Below, one piece after another: positions 17,666 to 26,150 of a DNA stretch of 45,580 nucleotides. The position numbers were made by a program, and so were the translations under genes. Source of the DNA: Burkholderiales bacterium (GTDB lineage: Bacteria > Pseudomonadota > Gammaproteobacteria > Burkholderiales > Burkholderiaceae_D); assembly GCA_016200895.1 (NCBI GenBank), contig JACQDX010000065.1, positions 1 through 45,580 on the forward strand. Direction: 5' to 3'. The stretch's first letter is position 1. The number at the start of each line of letters is the position of its first letter. The notes under the pieces are model-generated. The model searched no databases. It saw only the letters and a list, made by a program, of their open reading frames with translations, and was not told the DNA's origin.

Positions 17666-19144
17666 ATGACAAAATTGATTGCTTCGGTTTTTGTAGTTTG
17701 CAGCTTGATGGGAGCAACGGTGGCTAGTTATTCTGCGAATATCAGCGACATTCCCATAAAATCCCTATTCTCCGACACAGAAATCAAGCATCAGATCGAC
17801 AACTATATAAAAAGCGAAATGCAAGAACGCCGCATCCCCGGCATGCAACTGGCGGTGGTCAGAGGTGGCAAGATCGTTTTGCTGAAGTCGTATGGCCTTG
17901 CTGAGATACCCAATGCGGTGGCTGTGAATGACCAGAATGTGTTTTCCATCAACTCTGCGACCAAGTCGTTTACTGGCGTTGCCATCATGCAGTTGGTGGA
18001 GGAGGGCAAGCTGGATTTGTCGGCGCTTGTGTCGCGTTATCTGGATGGTTTGCCAGTTGCCTGGCAGGCGGTGACTGTGCGGCAACTCCTTACTCACACA
18101 TCGGGTATCCCTGACATTATCAGCAGCAAGATCCCCTCGCTGGCGACGCCGCAAGAGATGGATGCGGCCTGGGCGGCGATCCAGACCTGGCCTATGGAGT
18201 TCAAGACGGGTGAGCGCTACCGCTACAACCAGACCAATTATATTTTGCTGGGCAAGATCATAGACCGTTTGAGTGGCATGCCGTTTATAGCGTTTTTCCA
18301 GAAGCGGCAATTTGCCTTGGCGGGTATGCGCAGCGTGGGTTTTGGTGAATCGCGCGATGTGATACCGCACAAGGCTGTGTCGTACAGGTATGAGGAGCCA
18401 GGTGGCAGCCTGCGGCATATCGTTGAGGTGTATCCGCCATTCTTGCGCACGGGTGCGGGCATGAATAGCAGTGCCGAGGATGTGGCCAGCTGGCTCATCG
18501 CGCTGCAACAGGGCAAGCTGATTTCTGCTGCGGGTTTGAAACAACTCTGGACGCCCGGAACTTTCAATAATGGGAAGCCAACTGTCTGGGCGCTGGGCTG
18601 GCCAGTGATACGGCAGGGTGAGTACGCCGCAGTTGCTGGCGTAGGTGGCGCGCGTTCGGCGTTTTATGTGTATCCCGGCCATGATCTTGCCGTCGTTACG
18701 CTGACCAATCTGGCGGGTGCTGATCCGCAGGGGATGATAGATGATATCGCTGGCTTTTATTTGCCCGGCTTAAGAAAAGCGCATGGCGGCGCTTATGCTG
18801 CGCATCTCTTGCGTGAACAGATTGCGCAGGATGGCTATGCGGGGCTGGCGGCGAAATTGAGCAAGATCAAGACGGCCCAGGGTTTGCCTGATCCTTCGGA
18901 AGATGATTTCAATTCCTGGGGATATCGTTTGCTCAGCAAGAAAATGGCTGAGCATGCAGTGACGGTGTTTGGCCTTGGGGTACAAATTTATCCCAACAGT
19001 GCGAACCTGCATGACAGTCTGGCGGAGGTATATGAGTTTCAGGCGGATAAGGTGGCTGCTTTGAAGCACTACCGTTTGTCCTTGGGGCTGGATGCGCAGA
19101 ATACGCATGCGGCGGAGCGAATTGCGGTGCTGAGTGGGAAGTGA
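17666..19144 (+). CDS. Secreted serine hydrolase (class C beta-lactamase/esterase family)
   Basis: A 492-residue protein with a signal peptide (residues 1-~24). The Beta-lactamase domain (residues ~40-370) has the nucleophile motif SATK (Ser97, Lys100), YNQTNYILLG (Tyr187) in the place of the usual YSN, and HTSGIPD. The GVGGARSAFYVYPGHDLAVV region stands where the KTG/HxG motif is expected. The remaining ~120 residues include TPR-like helices (HDSLAEVYEFQADKVAALKHY). Proteins like this are mostly D-aminopeptidases or esterases rather than antibiotic-resistance enzymes. It is convergent with the next gene. Confidence 0.87.
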   Translation: MTKLIASVFVVCSLMGATVASYSANISDIPIKSLFSDTEIKHQIDNYIKSEMQERRIPGMQLAVVRGGKIVLLKSYGLAEIPNAVAVNDQNVFSINSATKSFTGVAIMQLVEEGKLDLSALVSRYLDGLPVAWQAVTVRQLLTHTSGIPDIISSKIPSLATPQEMDAAWAAIQTWPMEFKTGERYRYNQTNYILLGKIIDRLSGMPFIAFFQKRQFALAGMRSVGFGESRDVIPHKAVSYRYEEPGGSLRHIVEVYPPFLRTGAGMNSSAEDVASWLIALQQGKLISAAGLKQLWTPGTFNNGKPTVWALGWPVIRQGEYAAVAGVGGARSAFYVYPGHDLAVVTLTNLAGADPQGMIDDIAGFYLPGLRKAHGGAYAAHLLREQIAQDGYAGLAAKLSKIKTAQGLPDPSEDDFNSWGYRLLSKKMAEHAVTVFGLGVQIYPNSANLHDSLAEVYEFQADKVAALKHYRLSLGLDAQNTHAAERIAVLSGK

Positions 19145-19172
19145 ATAAGAAGTAAATGTTCACGTCCGTTAT

Positions 19173-19192
19173 CAGCTAGCCGGAGCTAGCTG
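19173..19192. terminator. Hairpin between convergent genes
   Basis: CAGCTAGC-CGGA-GCTAGCTG is a perfect 8-bp stem in the 78-bp gap between two convergent genes. No T-run follows, so it is a possible bidirectional termination or 3'-end structure only. Confidence 0.35.
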
Positions 19193-19222
19193 TCAACACA
19201 GCCATGCAGCTTGATATGCTCG

Positions 19223-20197
19223 TCACACTTTCCACAAACGGCGGGCTTCTTCCGCAATCACATCAGGAAACTCTTCCTGAAAAAACAATTTCCCCTCTGG
19301 TACGACGCGTATGCCGCGTGATTGTGGAAATAGCCGGTCAAGATAATTTGCATCGGCCAGTGAAAACAGGGTGTCGCTGCCGCCCCATACTATCCTGACG
19401 GGGATACGGCTGCGCTTGAGTGTTGCCTCTATACCCGCCAATGGGTTAGGTTCCAGCGCAAGGTGGAAGTCATGGTATTGCTGGCGGCGCAGTGGTGAGC
19501 TGACCAGTGGCGTTACGTAACAGGCGATATTGTCGGCGCTAAGAATTACCGGGTTGTGGAAGACGGCAGCACCAAAGGTGGCTCGGGCCAGGGTGTTGTC
19601 GCTCAACCATTTGGCGGTTTCGTCAGCCAGGATGCCAGCGCGGGCCATATTGATGACGGGCTGCACACCTGCTGGCGGGCTGTCTGTCTCGACGTCGCAG
19701 TTTGTCAGCAACATGCTGCGCACGCGTTCTGGATAGCGCGCGGCAAGCAGTTGCGCCACTGCACCGCCACTGTCGCTGGCAACGATATCGACTGCTCCAA
19801 GCTTCAGGTGATCGAGCAGGCTGATCAGCATGTCCAACTGGGCATGGGCTGTCAGTGATTGTGGCGCTGGCACTTCTGTATAACCCAGGCCCATGAAATC
19901 GGGCGCGATGCAGCGGCGGTAAGACGACAGCCTGTCTATCGCACCACGCCACTGGAAGCCATTGAGTGGCGCACCGTGCAAGAACAGGGCGGTATCGCCC
20001 TGACCGCGCTCCACGTAAGCGATTTTGCCGAGGGGCAGCTTGGCAAAACGGCGCATGGCGTGAAATGCTGCTGCGTCAGTTGTTGGCTGCCGTATGCCTT
20101 GCTCGACAGGCCTGGCCAGCGTCGGCATTATCAGTGTCGTGGTGACGCCGCTGGCAATCACAGAAGGGGTGATTTGCAAAAAAAGCCGTCTTTTCAT
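19223..20197 (-). CDS. Alpha/beta hydrolase, haloalkane-dehalogenase-like, with Tat-like signal
   Basis: A 324-residue hydrolase. The N-terminus MKRRLFLQITPSVIASGV resembles a twin-arginine signal. The fold shows LFLHGAPLNGFQWRG (oxyanion side), APDFMGLGYT and the nucleophile elbow IVASDSGGAVAQ. In dehalogenase alignments the Asp of that elbow is the nucleophile; a Ser follows two residues later. The acid is in WGGSDTLFS. The catalytic His is not at its usual place: the sequence reads PEGKLFFQEEFPD where GH would be expected. GGAG lies upstream of the ATG at 20197, so the earlier in-frame TTG is not used. It is divergent from an AraC regulator that may control it. Confidence 0.8.
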   Translation of the reverse strand: MKRRLFLQITPSVIASGVTTTLIMPTLARPVEQGIRQPTTDAAAFHAMRRFAKLPLGKIAYVERGQGDTALFLHGAPLNGFQWRGAIDRLSSYRRCIAPDFMGLGYTEVPAPQSLTAHAQLDMLISLLDHLKLGAVDIVASDSGGAVAQLLAARYPERVRSMLLTNCDVETDSPPAGVQPVINMARAGILADETAKWLSDNTLARATFGAAVFHNPVILSADNIACYVTPLVSSPLRRQQYHDFHLALEPNPLAGIEATLKRSRIPVRIVWGGSDTLFSLADANYLDRLFPQSRGIRVVPEGKLFFQEEFPDVIAEEARRLWKV

Positions 20198-20348
20198 TTG
20201 AGTCTCCAAATAGGTTTGCGAATGGAGGCGATGCTAGCGACATTTCTTTTTCATGGCGCGCACAAACAGCCGACTCTGAGCACAGACGGATGATTTGCGC
20301 TACATTTATGCTTCAACTGTTGCAGTCCCACGCACCCCCGAGAGCGTC

Positions 20349-21230
20349 ATGACCAGACCTGCATGCTATCCCCATCCATCTGCAGCACTGCTCAACGGTG
20401 CTGGTGGCCTTGACCTGCCGCTGCTCGATGTACTGACTTCGCCTGTACCACCTGGCCTGTTCAATTCCCCTGTCGATGCACGCCATGTGCTCTGCCTGCA
20501 TCTGGGTGACCCTGTGCCCGTGTCTTATCGTGCTGGTTCTTGTGAACGCCAGGGCGTACGCCTGCACGGCCAGTTCTGTGTTGTACCTGGTGGCTCCAGC
20601 ACACGCTGGACACTGACCCAGCCCGCCACATCTTTGCTGTTGCGCCTGTCGCCGCAAATCCTGAACGATACCGCAGAAGCCATGAACCTGGGCACGCAGA
20701 ATACCCAGCTTGCACCAGCCATACACATACGTGACCCACAGATAGAATGCATAGGCTGGATGATGCAAGCCGAGGACCACGATGCTTATCCAGGCGGGCG
20801 TATTTTTGCCGACAGCCTGGCTGTCGCCCTTGCTGCCCGCCTGTTTGCCGTGCAGTCACGCAAGCCAGCGACAGACCCGGTAGCTGGCAGCAGCTTGCCA
20901 ACCTGGCGGCTGCGCCATGTCATCGATTATATAGAGGCACATCTGGATAGTGACCTCACCCTTGCCGAACTCGCTGTTGTGGCTGGCTTCAGCCTGTCAC
21001 ACTTCAAGTCATTGTTCAGGCAGGCGACAGGCACGCCCGTACACCGCTATGTCATGGAGCGATGCCTGCACCACGCACGCCTGCTCATGATGGAAGGCAA
21101 GCAGAGCATGACAGAGATCGCTATGGAAACAGGCTTCGCCCACACCAGCCATCTGGCCCGGAGCATGCGCCGTGTGCTGGGTTTGAGTCCTGCGCAAGTT
21201 CGCGCTATGATGAATCATGGACGTCTATAA
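20349..21230 (+). CDS. AraC-family transcriptional regulator
   Basis: A 293-residue regulator. The first ~180 residues are a variable ligand-sensing part with a cupin-like start (DARHVLCLHLGDPVPVSY). The last ~100 residues contain the two AraC helix-turn-helix units: LTLAELAVVAGFSLSHFKSLF and MTEIAMETGFAHTSHLARSM followed by VLGLSPAQVR. The ATG at 20349 follows GAGAG; the in-frame TTG at 20295 is considered less likely. It is divergent from the dehalogenase-like hydrolase across a 151-bp gap, the usual arrangement for a regulator and its target. Confidence 0.86.
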   Translation: MTRPACYPHPSAALLNGAGGLDLPLLDVLTSPVPPGLFNSPVDARHVLCLHLGDPVPVSYRAGSCERQGVRLHGQFCVVPGGSSTRWTLTQPATSLLLRLSPQILNDTAEAMNLGTQNTQLAPAIHIRDPQIECIGWMMQAEDHDAYPGGRIFADSLAVALAARLFAVQSRKPATDPVAGSSLPTWRLRHVIDYIEAHLDSDLTLAELAVVAGFSLSHFKSLFRQATGTPVHRYVMERCLHHARLLMMEGKQSMTEIAMETGFAHTSHLARSMRRVLGLSPAQVRAMMNHGRL

Positions 21231-21290
21231 AACAGCCCAGGTTCATCAATCCCGAACCGGCTTATTCAATATTTGCGAAAGGAATTTCCG

Positions 21291-21623
21291 ATGAAGTATC
21301 TTTTTGTGGTCCTGTCGCTTCTGGTTTCACTATATGGGTTTGCCGGAGAACAGCCGCCTATCGTTAAAAAACTGGTCGATGGGTCTCCCTGGGTGTTCAC
21401 CACAAAATACGAAAATACGGTGATGCAATTCCGGCTGACTGCAGAAGGCGAGCTTCAAAGGCAGGGGCCGGATGGCGATTGGAAAAGAGTACCTCTGACG
21501 GAGAATGGAAATATCGTCTGGCAAACAGTCAAAGGACATCAGATTGACATCCGGCTCAATGAAGCCGGTGAGCCGGTCACAACGCATTCAAAGCATGCCT
21601 CGACTTTTAAGTCACAAAAATAA
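21291..21623 (+). CDS. Small secreted protein of unknown function
   Basis: A 110-residue protein starting MKYLFVVLSLLVSLYGFAGE, a clear signal peptide with cleavage near FAG. The mature part is a small beta-rich domain with alternating strand-like segments (WVFTTKYENTVMQFRLTAEGELQ, VWQTVKGHQIDIRLN). No family is recognised. AGGAA lies eight bases before the ATG. It follows the AraC gene by 60 bases on the same strand and could be co-transcribed with it. Confidence 0.68.
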   Translation: MKYLFVVLSLLVSLYGFAGEQPPIVKKLVDGSPWVFTTKYENTVMQFRLTAEGELQRQGPDGDWKRVPLTENGNIVWQTVKGHQIDIRLNEAGEPVTTHSKHASTFKSQK

Positions 21624-21678
21624 AAATTCATAGAGACTATTTTTATCGGCAATATGTTCAGATGACTGAGTGCTGGTT

Positions 21679-21708
21679 GGTGAAAACCAGGTATTCACCG
21701 GGCTTTTT
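21679..21708 (+). terminator. Candidate intrinsic terminator
   Basis: GGTGAA pairs with TTCACC across a 9-nt loop and is followed by GGGCTTTTT. It lies 56 bases after the small secreted protein gene and on its strand. Confidence 0.35.
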
Positions 21709-21841
21709 GAATCGCGCATCATAGTCTTACTATTTCTTGATACTGCCGGTTTCCACATTTTATGTTGCTGCACGCGCGTACCACCGTCTTCGGATGGTGC
21801 TTGTTGTGTAGTATTGCCGTTTTAAAACCAGCAAGCAATTG

Positions 21842-22357
21842 TTATCGATGGAATAGCATGGCAATCCGGGCAGCCAAAAGCATCAACAGAAATTTGAAGG
21901 GGTAACCCGAATAACTGGGTACTTCGTCCGAAATCTTGATGCTATCGGGTTTGAATTTTGTACAAATGCGCATTTGCATAGGAGGAAGATTGCCTTTACA
22001 TCGCGAGCGGTATACATCAACCCAATGCTTGCCGTCATCAAAATTCAGGAACATGGCTGAATTGCAGCAGGTCGCGATCACGCGGTTGGTGGTCGATGTC
22101 TTTCTGATTTTAAGGTTCTTCAAGAACTGGGACCCAGTTACACATCCAAGGCGATCCTTTCGGTAGACAAGGTAGGCAGTCCCCCCATCCGGGTCCTGGA
22201 CAGTACCTGCATCCGGTATGGCTTCAATTTGACGGGAGCCTTCCTGGCAATCATCACAGTAGCAAACTACGCTTGAAATTGGAGCGCCAACCGCTTCGAG
22301 TTTTACCTGCCCACACAAGCATGATGCAATCATGGTGTTCTTTAGTAGTGTCGACAT
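21842..22357 (-). CDS. GFA-family zinc protein
   Basis: A 171-residue protein of the glutathione-dependent formaldehyde-activating enzyme/CENP-V fold family. The zinc ligands are arranged typically: CLCG (Cys13, Cys15), CYCDDC (Cys32, Cys34, Cys37) and TCC (Cys97, Cys98). The C-terminus has an unusual hydrophobic segment (PFKFLLMLLAARIAMLF) that could anchor it to the membrane. The activity of most members is unproven. The ATG is preceded by AGGGA. A divergent promoter motif at 22502-22532 matches that of the neighbouring ECF42 operon, so the gene is probably part of the same sigma regulon. Confidence 0.83.
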   Translation of the reverse strand: MSTLLKNTMIASCLCGQVKLEAVGAPISSVVCYCDDCQEGSRQIEAIPDAGTVQDPDGGTAYLVYRKDRLGCVTGSQFLKNLKIRKTSTTNRVIATCCNSAMFLNFDDGKHWVDVYRSRCKGNLPPMQMRICTKFKPDSIKISDEVPSYSGYPFKFLLMLLAARIAMLFHR

Positions 22358-22473
22358 TAGTTATCCCTGATCACATGGTTGCTGTTGTCGAAAGTCGGGC
22401 GAACTTCCCTGCTGAAACAAATTTTCCTACAGTTGCCGCGAGTGATAGGGGCGAGGAGGGGCTTGGTAGTCAT
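22357..22473 (-). CDS. Possible 38-codon leader ORF before the GFA gene
   Basis: An ORF starting MTTKPLLAPITRGNCRKICF lies in the leader between the predicted promoter (22502-22532) and the GFA gene. Its TAA overlaps the GFA start as TAATG, the geometry of translational coupling. It has no strong ribosome-binding site and no known relatives, so it may be chance. Confidence 0.2.
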   Translation of the reverse strand: MTTKPLLAPITRGNCRKICFSREVRPTFDNSNHVIRDN

Positions 22474-22501
22474 GGCTCAGGCTTTCTGTTGTTTAGGTAG
22501 G

Positions 22502-22532
22502 CATAGTCGCTTCGCAGTGAACGATTTCGACA
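22502..22532 (-). promoter_or_regulatory. ECF42-type promoter toward the GFA gene
   Basis: On the minus strand TGTCGA (22532-22527), a 17-nt spacer and CGACTATG (22509-22502) repeat the arrangement of the promoter before the DGPF gene. The -35 TGTCGA and a -10 beginning CGA are the published ECF42 consensus as I recall it. Transcription would start about 140 bases before the GFA start codon. Confidence 0.6.
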
Positions 22533-22575
22533 ATTGACCAGAAAAAAATAATTCTGCAAAAAAAAATCGAAATCA

Positions 22576-22606
22576 TGTCGAATCCAGATGGCGCCAAACG
22601 ACTATG
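22576..22606 (+). promoter_or_regulatory. ECF42-type promoter of the DGPF-sigma operon
   Basis: TGTCGA (22576-22581), a 17-nt spacer and CGACTATG (22599-22606) match the ECF42 promoter pattern. The site is just upstream of the operon encoding the sigma factor itself, so it predicts autoregulation, with a leader of about 30 nt containing AAAGGAG. Confidence 0.7.
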
Positions 22607-22639
22607 TACTTTCACACCACAACGAAAAGGAGTCTTACC

Positions 22640-23005
22640 ATGCGCTATGCTTGCTTAATCTATTTTGATCCAAGGAAGGTCTTTGACCGAAGCGTCGAAG
22701 CGGAAACCGTTCTCCGGGATTCTGGCAGCTTTAACAAGCAGTTGAGGGCAAGTGGCCATCTGGTGACGGACCAGGCTTTGCAATTGCCAGATCAGGCGAT
22801 GACCGTGCAGGTTCGCAACGGGAAGATGTCGTCGACTGACGGCCCATTCATGGAAACCAAGGAGATGCTGGGCGGTTTCATCATCATCGAAGCACGCGAC
22901 CTCAACGAGGCCGTGCGGATCGCTGCAGAAATTCCCTTGGCTAAACTGGGCTCGGTAGAGGTGCGACCAGTTGTGGATTTCAGCAAGCCACGTCCGCAAC
23001 TGTGA
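22640..23005 (+). CDS. DGPF/YCII-domain protein
   Basis: A 121-residue protein of the YCII-related DGPF family. The signature SSTDGPFMETKEMLGGFIII is central, followed by the ARDLNEAVRIAAEIP helix. Such proteins are the standard genetic partners of ECF42 sigma factors; their biochemical role is not known, although the YciI fold is a small dimeric alpha/beta barrel with a possible enzymatic His/Asp pair. The ATG at 22640 is eight bases after AAGGAG; an ATG at 22604 lies inside the predicted promoter -10 and is rejected. Its TGA overlaps the next start as GTGA. Confidence 0.88.
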   Translation: MRYACLIYFDPRKVFDRSVEAETVLRDSGSFNKQLRASGHLVTDQALQLPDQAMTVQVRNGKMSSTDGPFMETKEMLGGFIIIEARDLNEAVRIAAEIPLAKLGSVEVRPVVDFSKPRPQL

Positions 23006-24282
23006 GCATGGCAAGTGGGTGTGGCACCCTTGAGGTGGTCTACCGTACCGAGGCACGTCGTGTGCTGGCAACACTGATCCATCTTCTGGGGAATTTCGAT
23101 GCGGCAGAGGAAGCCCTTCACGAAGCCTTCGTTGCGGCGGCAGAGCAATGGCCGCGTGATGGCATCCCAGCCAATCCTTATTCCTGGCTGGTTTCTACTG
23201 GTCGCTTCAAGACCATTAACCGCTGGCGCCAGCAAGGACGGCTGGCGAGCGTTTTGCATGATCTGGAGGTGTTGGCGGACACCGAATCTGAGTTAACCAT
23301 GCCTGAGCAAATCGAAGATGATGAGCTGCGACTGATTTTCGTCTGTTGCCACCCGGCGCTGGCACCAGATGCACGTATTGCGCTGACTTTGCGGGAGGTG
23401 GGAGGCATAAGCACTGAGGAAATCGCCCGGGCCTATCTGGTACCTGCGCCAACCATCGCCCAGCGCATAGTCCGGGCAAAGGCCAGGATCCGTGAAGAGG
23501 CCATCCCATACGAGGTTCCCGCTTTTTCTGCGCTACCGGCACGACTTGAAAGCGTGTTACAGGTGGTCTATCTGATCTTCAATGAAGGTTATGCGACTAC
23601 AGACGGGGATGGTTTGATGCGAGCCGATCTTTGCCTGGAGGCAATCCGGTTGGGGCGCTTGATCATTGGACTCCTGGATGAGCCTGAAGCCTTGGCCCTG
23701 CTCGCTCTGATGCTGCTGCACGAGGCGAGGCGCGCCGCGCGTATTGATGTGGCTGGTGACCTCATCCTGCTGGAGGACCAGAACCGATCCTTATGGGACC
23801 ATGAGCGTATAAATGAAGCCCGGAGCTTGATTGAAAGGGCGTTGCAGTCACGGCGTATTGGCTCGTTCCTGCTGCAGGCAGCCATCGCGGCTGTTCACGC
23901 CGAAGCACCATGCGTGAGCCAGACCGACTGGGCTCAAATCGTTGGACTCTACGACATGCTGCACCGCGTGGAACCTTCACCGGTGGTGGCGTTGAACCGT
24001 GCGGTTGCCCTTGGCATGCATGGCGGGCCTGAGGCAGGCCTCTCAGCCATCGATGCAGTACTAGAACAAGGTAGTCTCGACAATTACCATCTGGCACACG
24101 CCGCGCGCGCCGACATGCAGCGTAAACTCGGGTTTGTTGAGGTTGCACTGGCTTCTTACCAACGCGCCCTAGAACTGACACGCCAGCCTGCCGAACGCAG
24201 ATTCTTGCAAATGCGCCTGACCGAACTCGCCACGGAGCAAACCGCAGCGGCGCTGCTCAGGCAGGGCTTGCCCTACAACTGA
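23002..24282 (+). CDS. ECF42-type RNA polymerase sigma factor with TPR extension
   Basis: A 426-residue sigma factor. Region 2 lies at residues ~12-75 (LLGNFDAAEEALHEAFVAAAEQWP), region 4 at ~105-165 (EVGGISTEEIARAYLVPAPTIAQRIVRAKARIREE), and a long C-terminal extension from ~175 contains the conserved VYLIFNEGYAT and TPR-like helices (VALNRAVALGMHGGPEAGLSAI). This layout plus the upstream DGPF gene defines the ECF42 group, which has no anti-sigma factor; the C-terminal extension is thought to control activity. It starts at GTG 23002, overlapping the DGPF stop by four bases; ATG 23008 is an alternative. Confidence 0.9.
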   Translation: MSMASGCGTLEVVYRTEARRVLATLIHLLGNFDAAEEALHEAFVAAAEQWPRDGIPANPYSWLVSTGRFKTINRWRQQGRLASVLHDLEVLADTESELTMPEQIEDDELRLIFVCCHPALAPDARIALTLREVGGISTEEIARAYLVPAPTIAQRIVRAKARIREEAIPYEVPAFSALPARLESVLQVVYLIFNEGYATTDGDGLMRADLCLEAIRLGRLIIGLLDEPEALALLALMLLHEARRAARIDVAGDLILLEDQNRSLWDHERINEARSLIERALQSRRIGSFLLQAAIAAVHAEAPCVSQTDWAQIVGLYDMLHRVEPSPVVALNRAVALGMHGGPEAGLSAIDAVLEQGSLDNYHLAHAARADMQRKLGFVEVALASYQRALELTRQPAERRFLQMRLTELATEQTAAALLRQGLPYN

Positions 24283-24340
24283 TTGTGGGCATTGGATAAA
24301 GTTTGGCTGTGCTTAATTTCTAGTGAGTAACACATCATCA

Positions 24341-25312
24341 TCATCCACCTATACCGTGCGCCTGCTGATCTGCGTGGTAGCTGGATCGAACCATTGCGCC
24401 GACAGCCGCATGGGCGAAGCCCATTTTGTAGGCTTCTTCTTCGTACATCTTGAAGACATCCGGGTGCACATAGCGGCGTACTGGCAAGTGGTGGCCGCTT
24501 GGGGCCAGGTACTGGCCTATTGTCAGCATGTCGACGTTGTGGGCGCGCATGTCGCGCATGACTTGCAGGACTTCTTCATCGGTTTCACCCAGGCCAACCA
24601 TGATGCCGGATTTGGTTGGGGTGTTTGGATGTTGTTCCTTGAATCGTTTTAGCAAGTTCAGGGAGTATTCATAGTCAGAACCTGGGCGCGCTTCTTTGTA
24701 CAGGCGCGGGGCGGTTTCGAGGTTGTGGTTCATGACATCTGGCGGGGCCATGTTCAAAATTTCCAGTGCGCGGTCCATGCGGCCACGGAAATCTGGTGTC
24801 AGGATTTCTATGCGTGTCATGGGGGACAGTTCGCGTACTCTGGTGATGCATTCGGCAAAGTGGGCAGCACCGCCGTCGCGCAAGTCGTCGCGGTCAACTG
24901 AGGTGATGACGACGTAGCTGAGCTTCAGCGCAGCGATGGTTTTTGCGAGGTTGGCTGGCTCATCGACATCGAGTGGATCAGGGCGGCCATGGCCGACGTC
25001 GCAAAACGGGCAGCGGCGGGTGCATTTGTCACCCATGATCATGAAGGTGGCCGTGCCTTTGCCAAAGCATTCACCGATGTTGGGGCAAGAGGCTTCTTCG
25101 CAGACTGTCACCAGTTTGTTGGCCCGCAGGATGTCTTTGATTTCATAAAAGCGGGTGGTCGGTGAACCGGCCTTGACGCGTATCCAGTCTGGCTTGGGCA
25201 ATCTTTCCATCGGGATGATCTTGATGGGGATGCGCGCAGTCTTGCTTGCCCCTTTTTGTTTTTCGGTGGGATCGTAAGCGGCGGTGGCGACGGGTGTGTT
25301 TTCGGTTGTCAT
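24341..25312 (-). CDS. lipA: Lipoyl synthase
   Basis: A 323-residue radical-SAM enzyme that inserts two sulfur atoms into protein-bound octanoyl groups to make lipoate. The auxiliary cluster motif [12 protein letters not shown] and the radical-SAM motif CTRRCPFC are both complete, and the C-terminal RSSY sequence with the conserved Ser is present ([11 protein letters not shown]). Length is normal. It is 22 bases downstream of lipB in the same direction, so the two steps of lipoate assembly are in one operon. Confidence 0.97.
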   Translation of the reverse strand: MTTENTPVATAAYDPTEKQKGASKTARIPIKIIPMERLPKPDWIRVKAGSPTTRFYEIKDILRANKLVTVCEEASCPNIGECFGKGTATFMIMGDKCTRRCPFCDVGHGRPDPLDVDEPANLAKTIAALKLSYVVITSVDRDDLRDGGAAHFAECITRVRELSPMTRIEILTPDFRGRMDRALEILNMAPPDVMNHNLETAPRLYKEARPGSDYEYSLNLLKRFKEQHPNTPTKSGIMVGLGETDEEVLQVMRDMRAHNVDMLTIGQYLAPSGHHLPVRRYVHPDVFKMYEEEAYKMGFAHAAVGAMVRSSYHADQQAHGIGG

Positions 25313-25334
25313 GGTATGAAGCGATGTCGAAAAA

Positions 25335-26000
25335 TCAGGAGGCAGTCAAAAGATCTTGCAAATTCTGTGCGAGTGCGTTCTGGACTTGGCTCAGCGGCAC
25401 GGTCACGCCCAGGGTTTTCATGTCCACGGTAGCCAGACCAGCATAGCCGCACGGGTTGATCCAGGAAAACGGTGTCAAATCCATATCTACATTCAGTGAT
25501 ACGCCATGATAGGTGCAGCCATTGCCGCGTACTTTCAAGCCAAGGGCTGCGACCTTGGCGCCTTGCCATTGGCCGTCGCTGACATAGATGCCGGGCGCGC
25601 CTTCTTTGCGTTCACCAGCGAGATTATACGCTGCCAGGGTGTTGATGACTGCCTGTTCTATCTTGTTGACGAATTCGCGGGCGAATAATCTTGCCTTGGG
25701 GTGGCTGCGACGCAAGTCTATTAACAGGTAGATCACAACCTGGCCGGGGCCGTGGTAGGTGACTTCACCGCCGCGGTCGGTCTGCACCACCGGGATGTCA
25801 TGGGCAGCCAGCACATGTGATTGGTCAGCGCCGAGGCCCAGGGTATACACGGGCGGATGTTCAACGATCCAGAATTCATTTTGCGTATGCTCATCGCGGG
25901 CATCGGTAAACGTGCGCATGGCGTCGAAAGTGAGCTGATAGGGCTCAATGCCGCGATGGATGATGCGGGGCGTTACGTTGTGGGCGAGGGCAGCTTGCAT
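25335..26000 (-). CDS. lipB: Lipoyl(octanoyl) transferase
   Basis: A 221-residue enzyme that moves octanoate from acyl carrier protein to lipoyl domains, the step before LipA. Family motifs are [44 protein letters not shown] (catalytic Lys in the GLK region) and [14 protein letters not shown], which holds the catalytic Cys. It is the first gene of the lipB-lipA pair. The usual upstream partner ybeD is 3.5 kb away here, separated by accessory genes. Confidence 0.96.
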   Translation of the reverse strand: MQAALAHNVTPRIIHRGIEPYQLTFDAMRTFTDARDEHTQNEFWIVEHPPVYTLGLGADQSHVLAAHDIPVVQTDRGGEVTYHGPGQVVIYLLIDLRRSHPKARLFAREFVNKIEQAVINTLAAYNLAGERKEGAPGIYVSDGQWQGAKVAALGLKVRGNGCTYHGVSLNVDMDLTPFSWINPCGYAGLATVDMKTLGVTVPLSQVQNALAQNLQDLLTAS

Positions 26001-26097
26001 AGGCTGCTAGTGTAACATTTTGTTGGAGCGAGGTCTTTGCTTGTGTAAATGCTATGCTAAATACATAAATGATAAGTTTACGGTGGCAGAGGGGCGT

Positions 26098-26127
26098 AGG
26101 TTGGGCTGATACCCCGTAGCCCAACCT
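26098..26127. repeat. REP-like palindrome, family C copy 1
   Basis: AGGTTGGGCT (26098-26107) pairs perfectly with AGCCCAACCT (26118-26127) around a 10-nt loop. The same GTAGGTTGGGC...GCCCAACCTAC words recur at 31610-31727. It lies between lipB and the PhzF gene. Confidence 0.65.
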
Positions 26128-26150
26128 GCAAGTAGCTACTATTTAGCTTA

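Noticed and set aside
17765..18682. 305-codon minus-strand frame opposite the serine hydrolase
   Set aside because: Translation is Arg/His-rich and low in structure; the plus-strand gene has a signal peptide and catalytic motifs.
17666..19144. Antibiotic-resistance beta-lactamase
   Set aside because: The family is mainly peptidases and esterases; the YSN motif is changed and a TPR-like extension is present, so resistance cannot be claimed.
20461..20901. Minus-strand frames opposite the AraC gene
   Set aside because: No family resemblance and full overlap with a clear regulator.
22349..22391. Further TGTCGA words upstream of and inside the GFA start
   Set aside because: No CGAC element at the 17-nt spacing, so they are not counted as ECF42 promoters.
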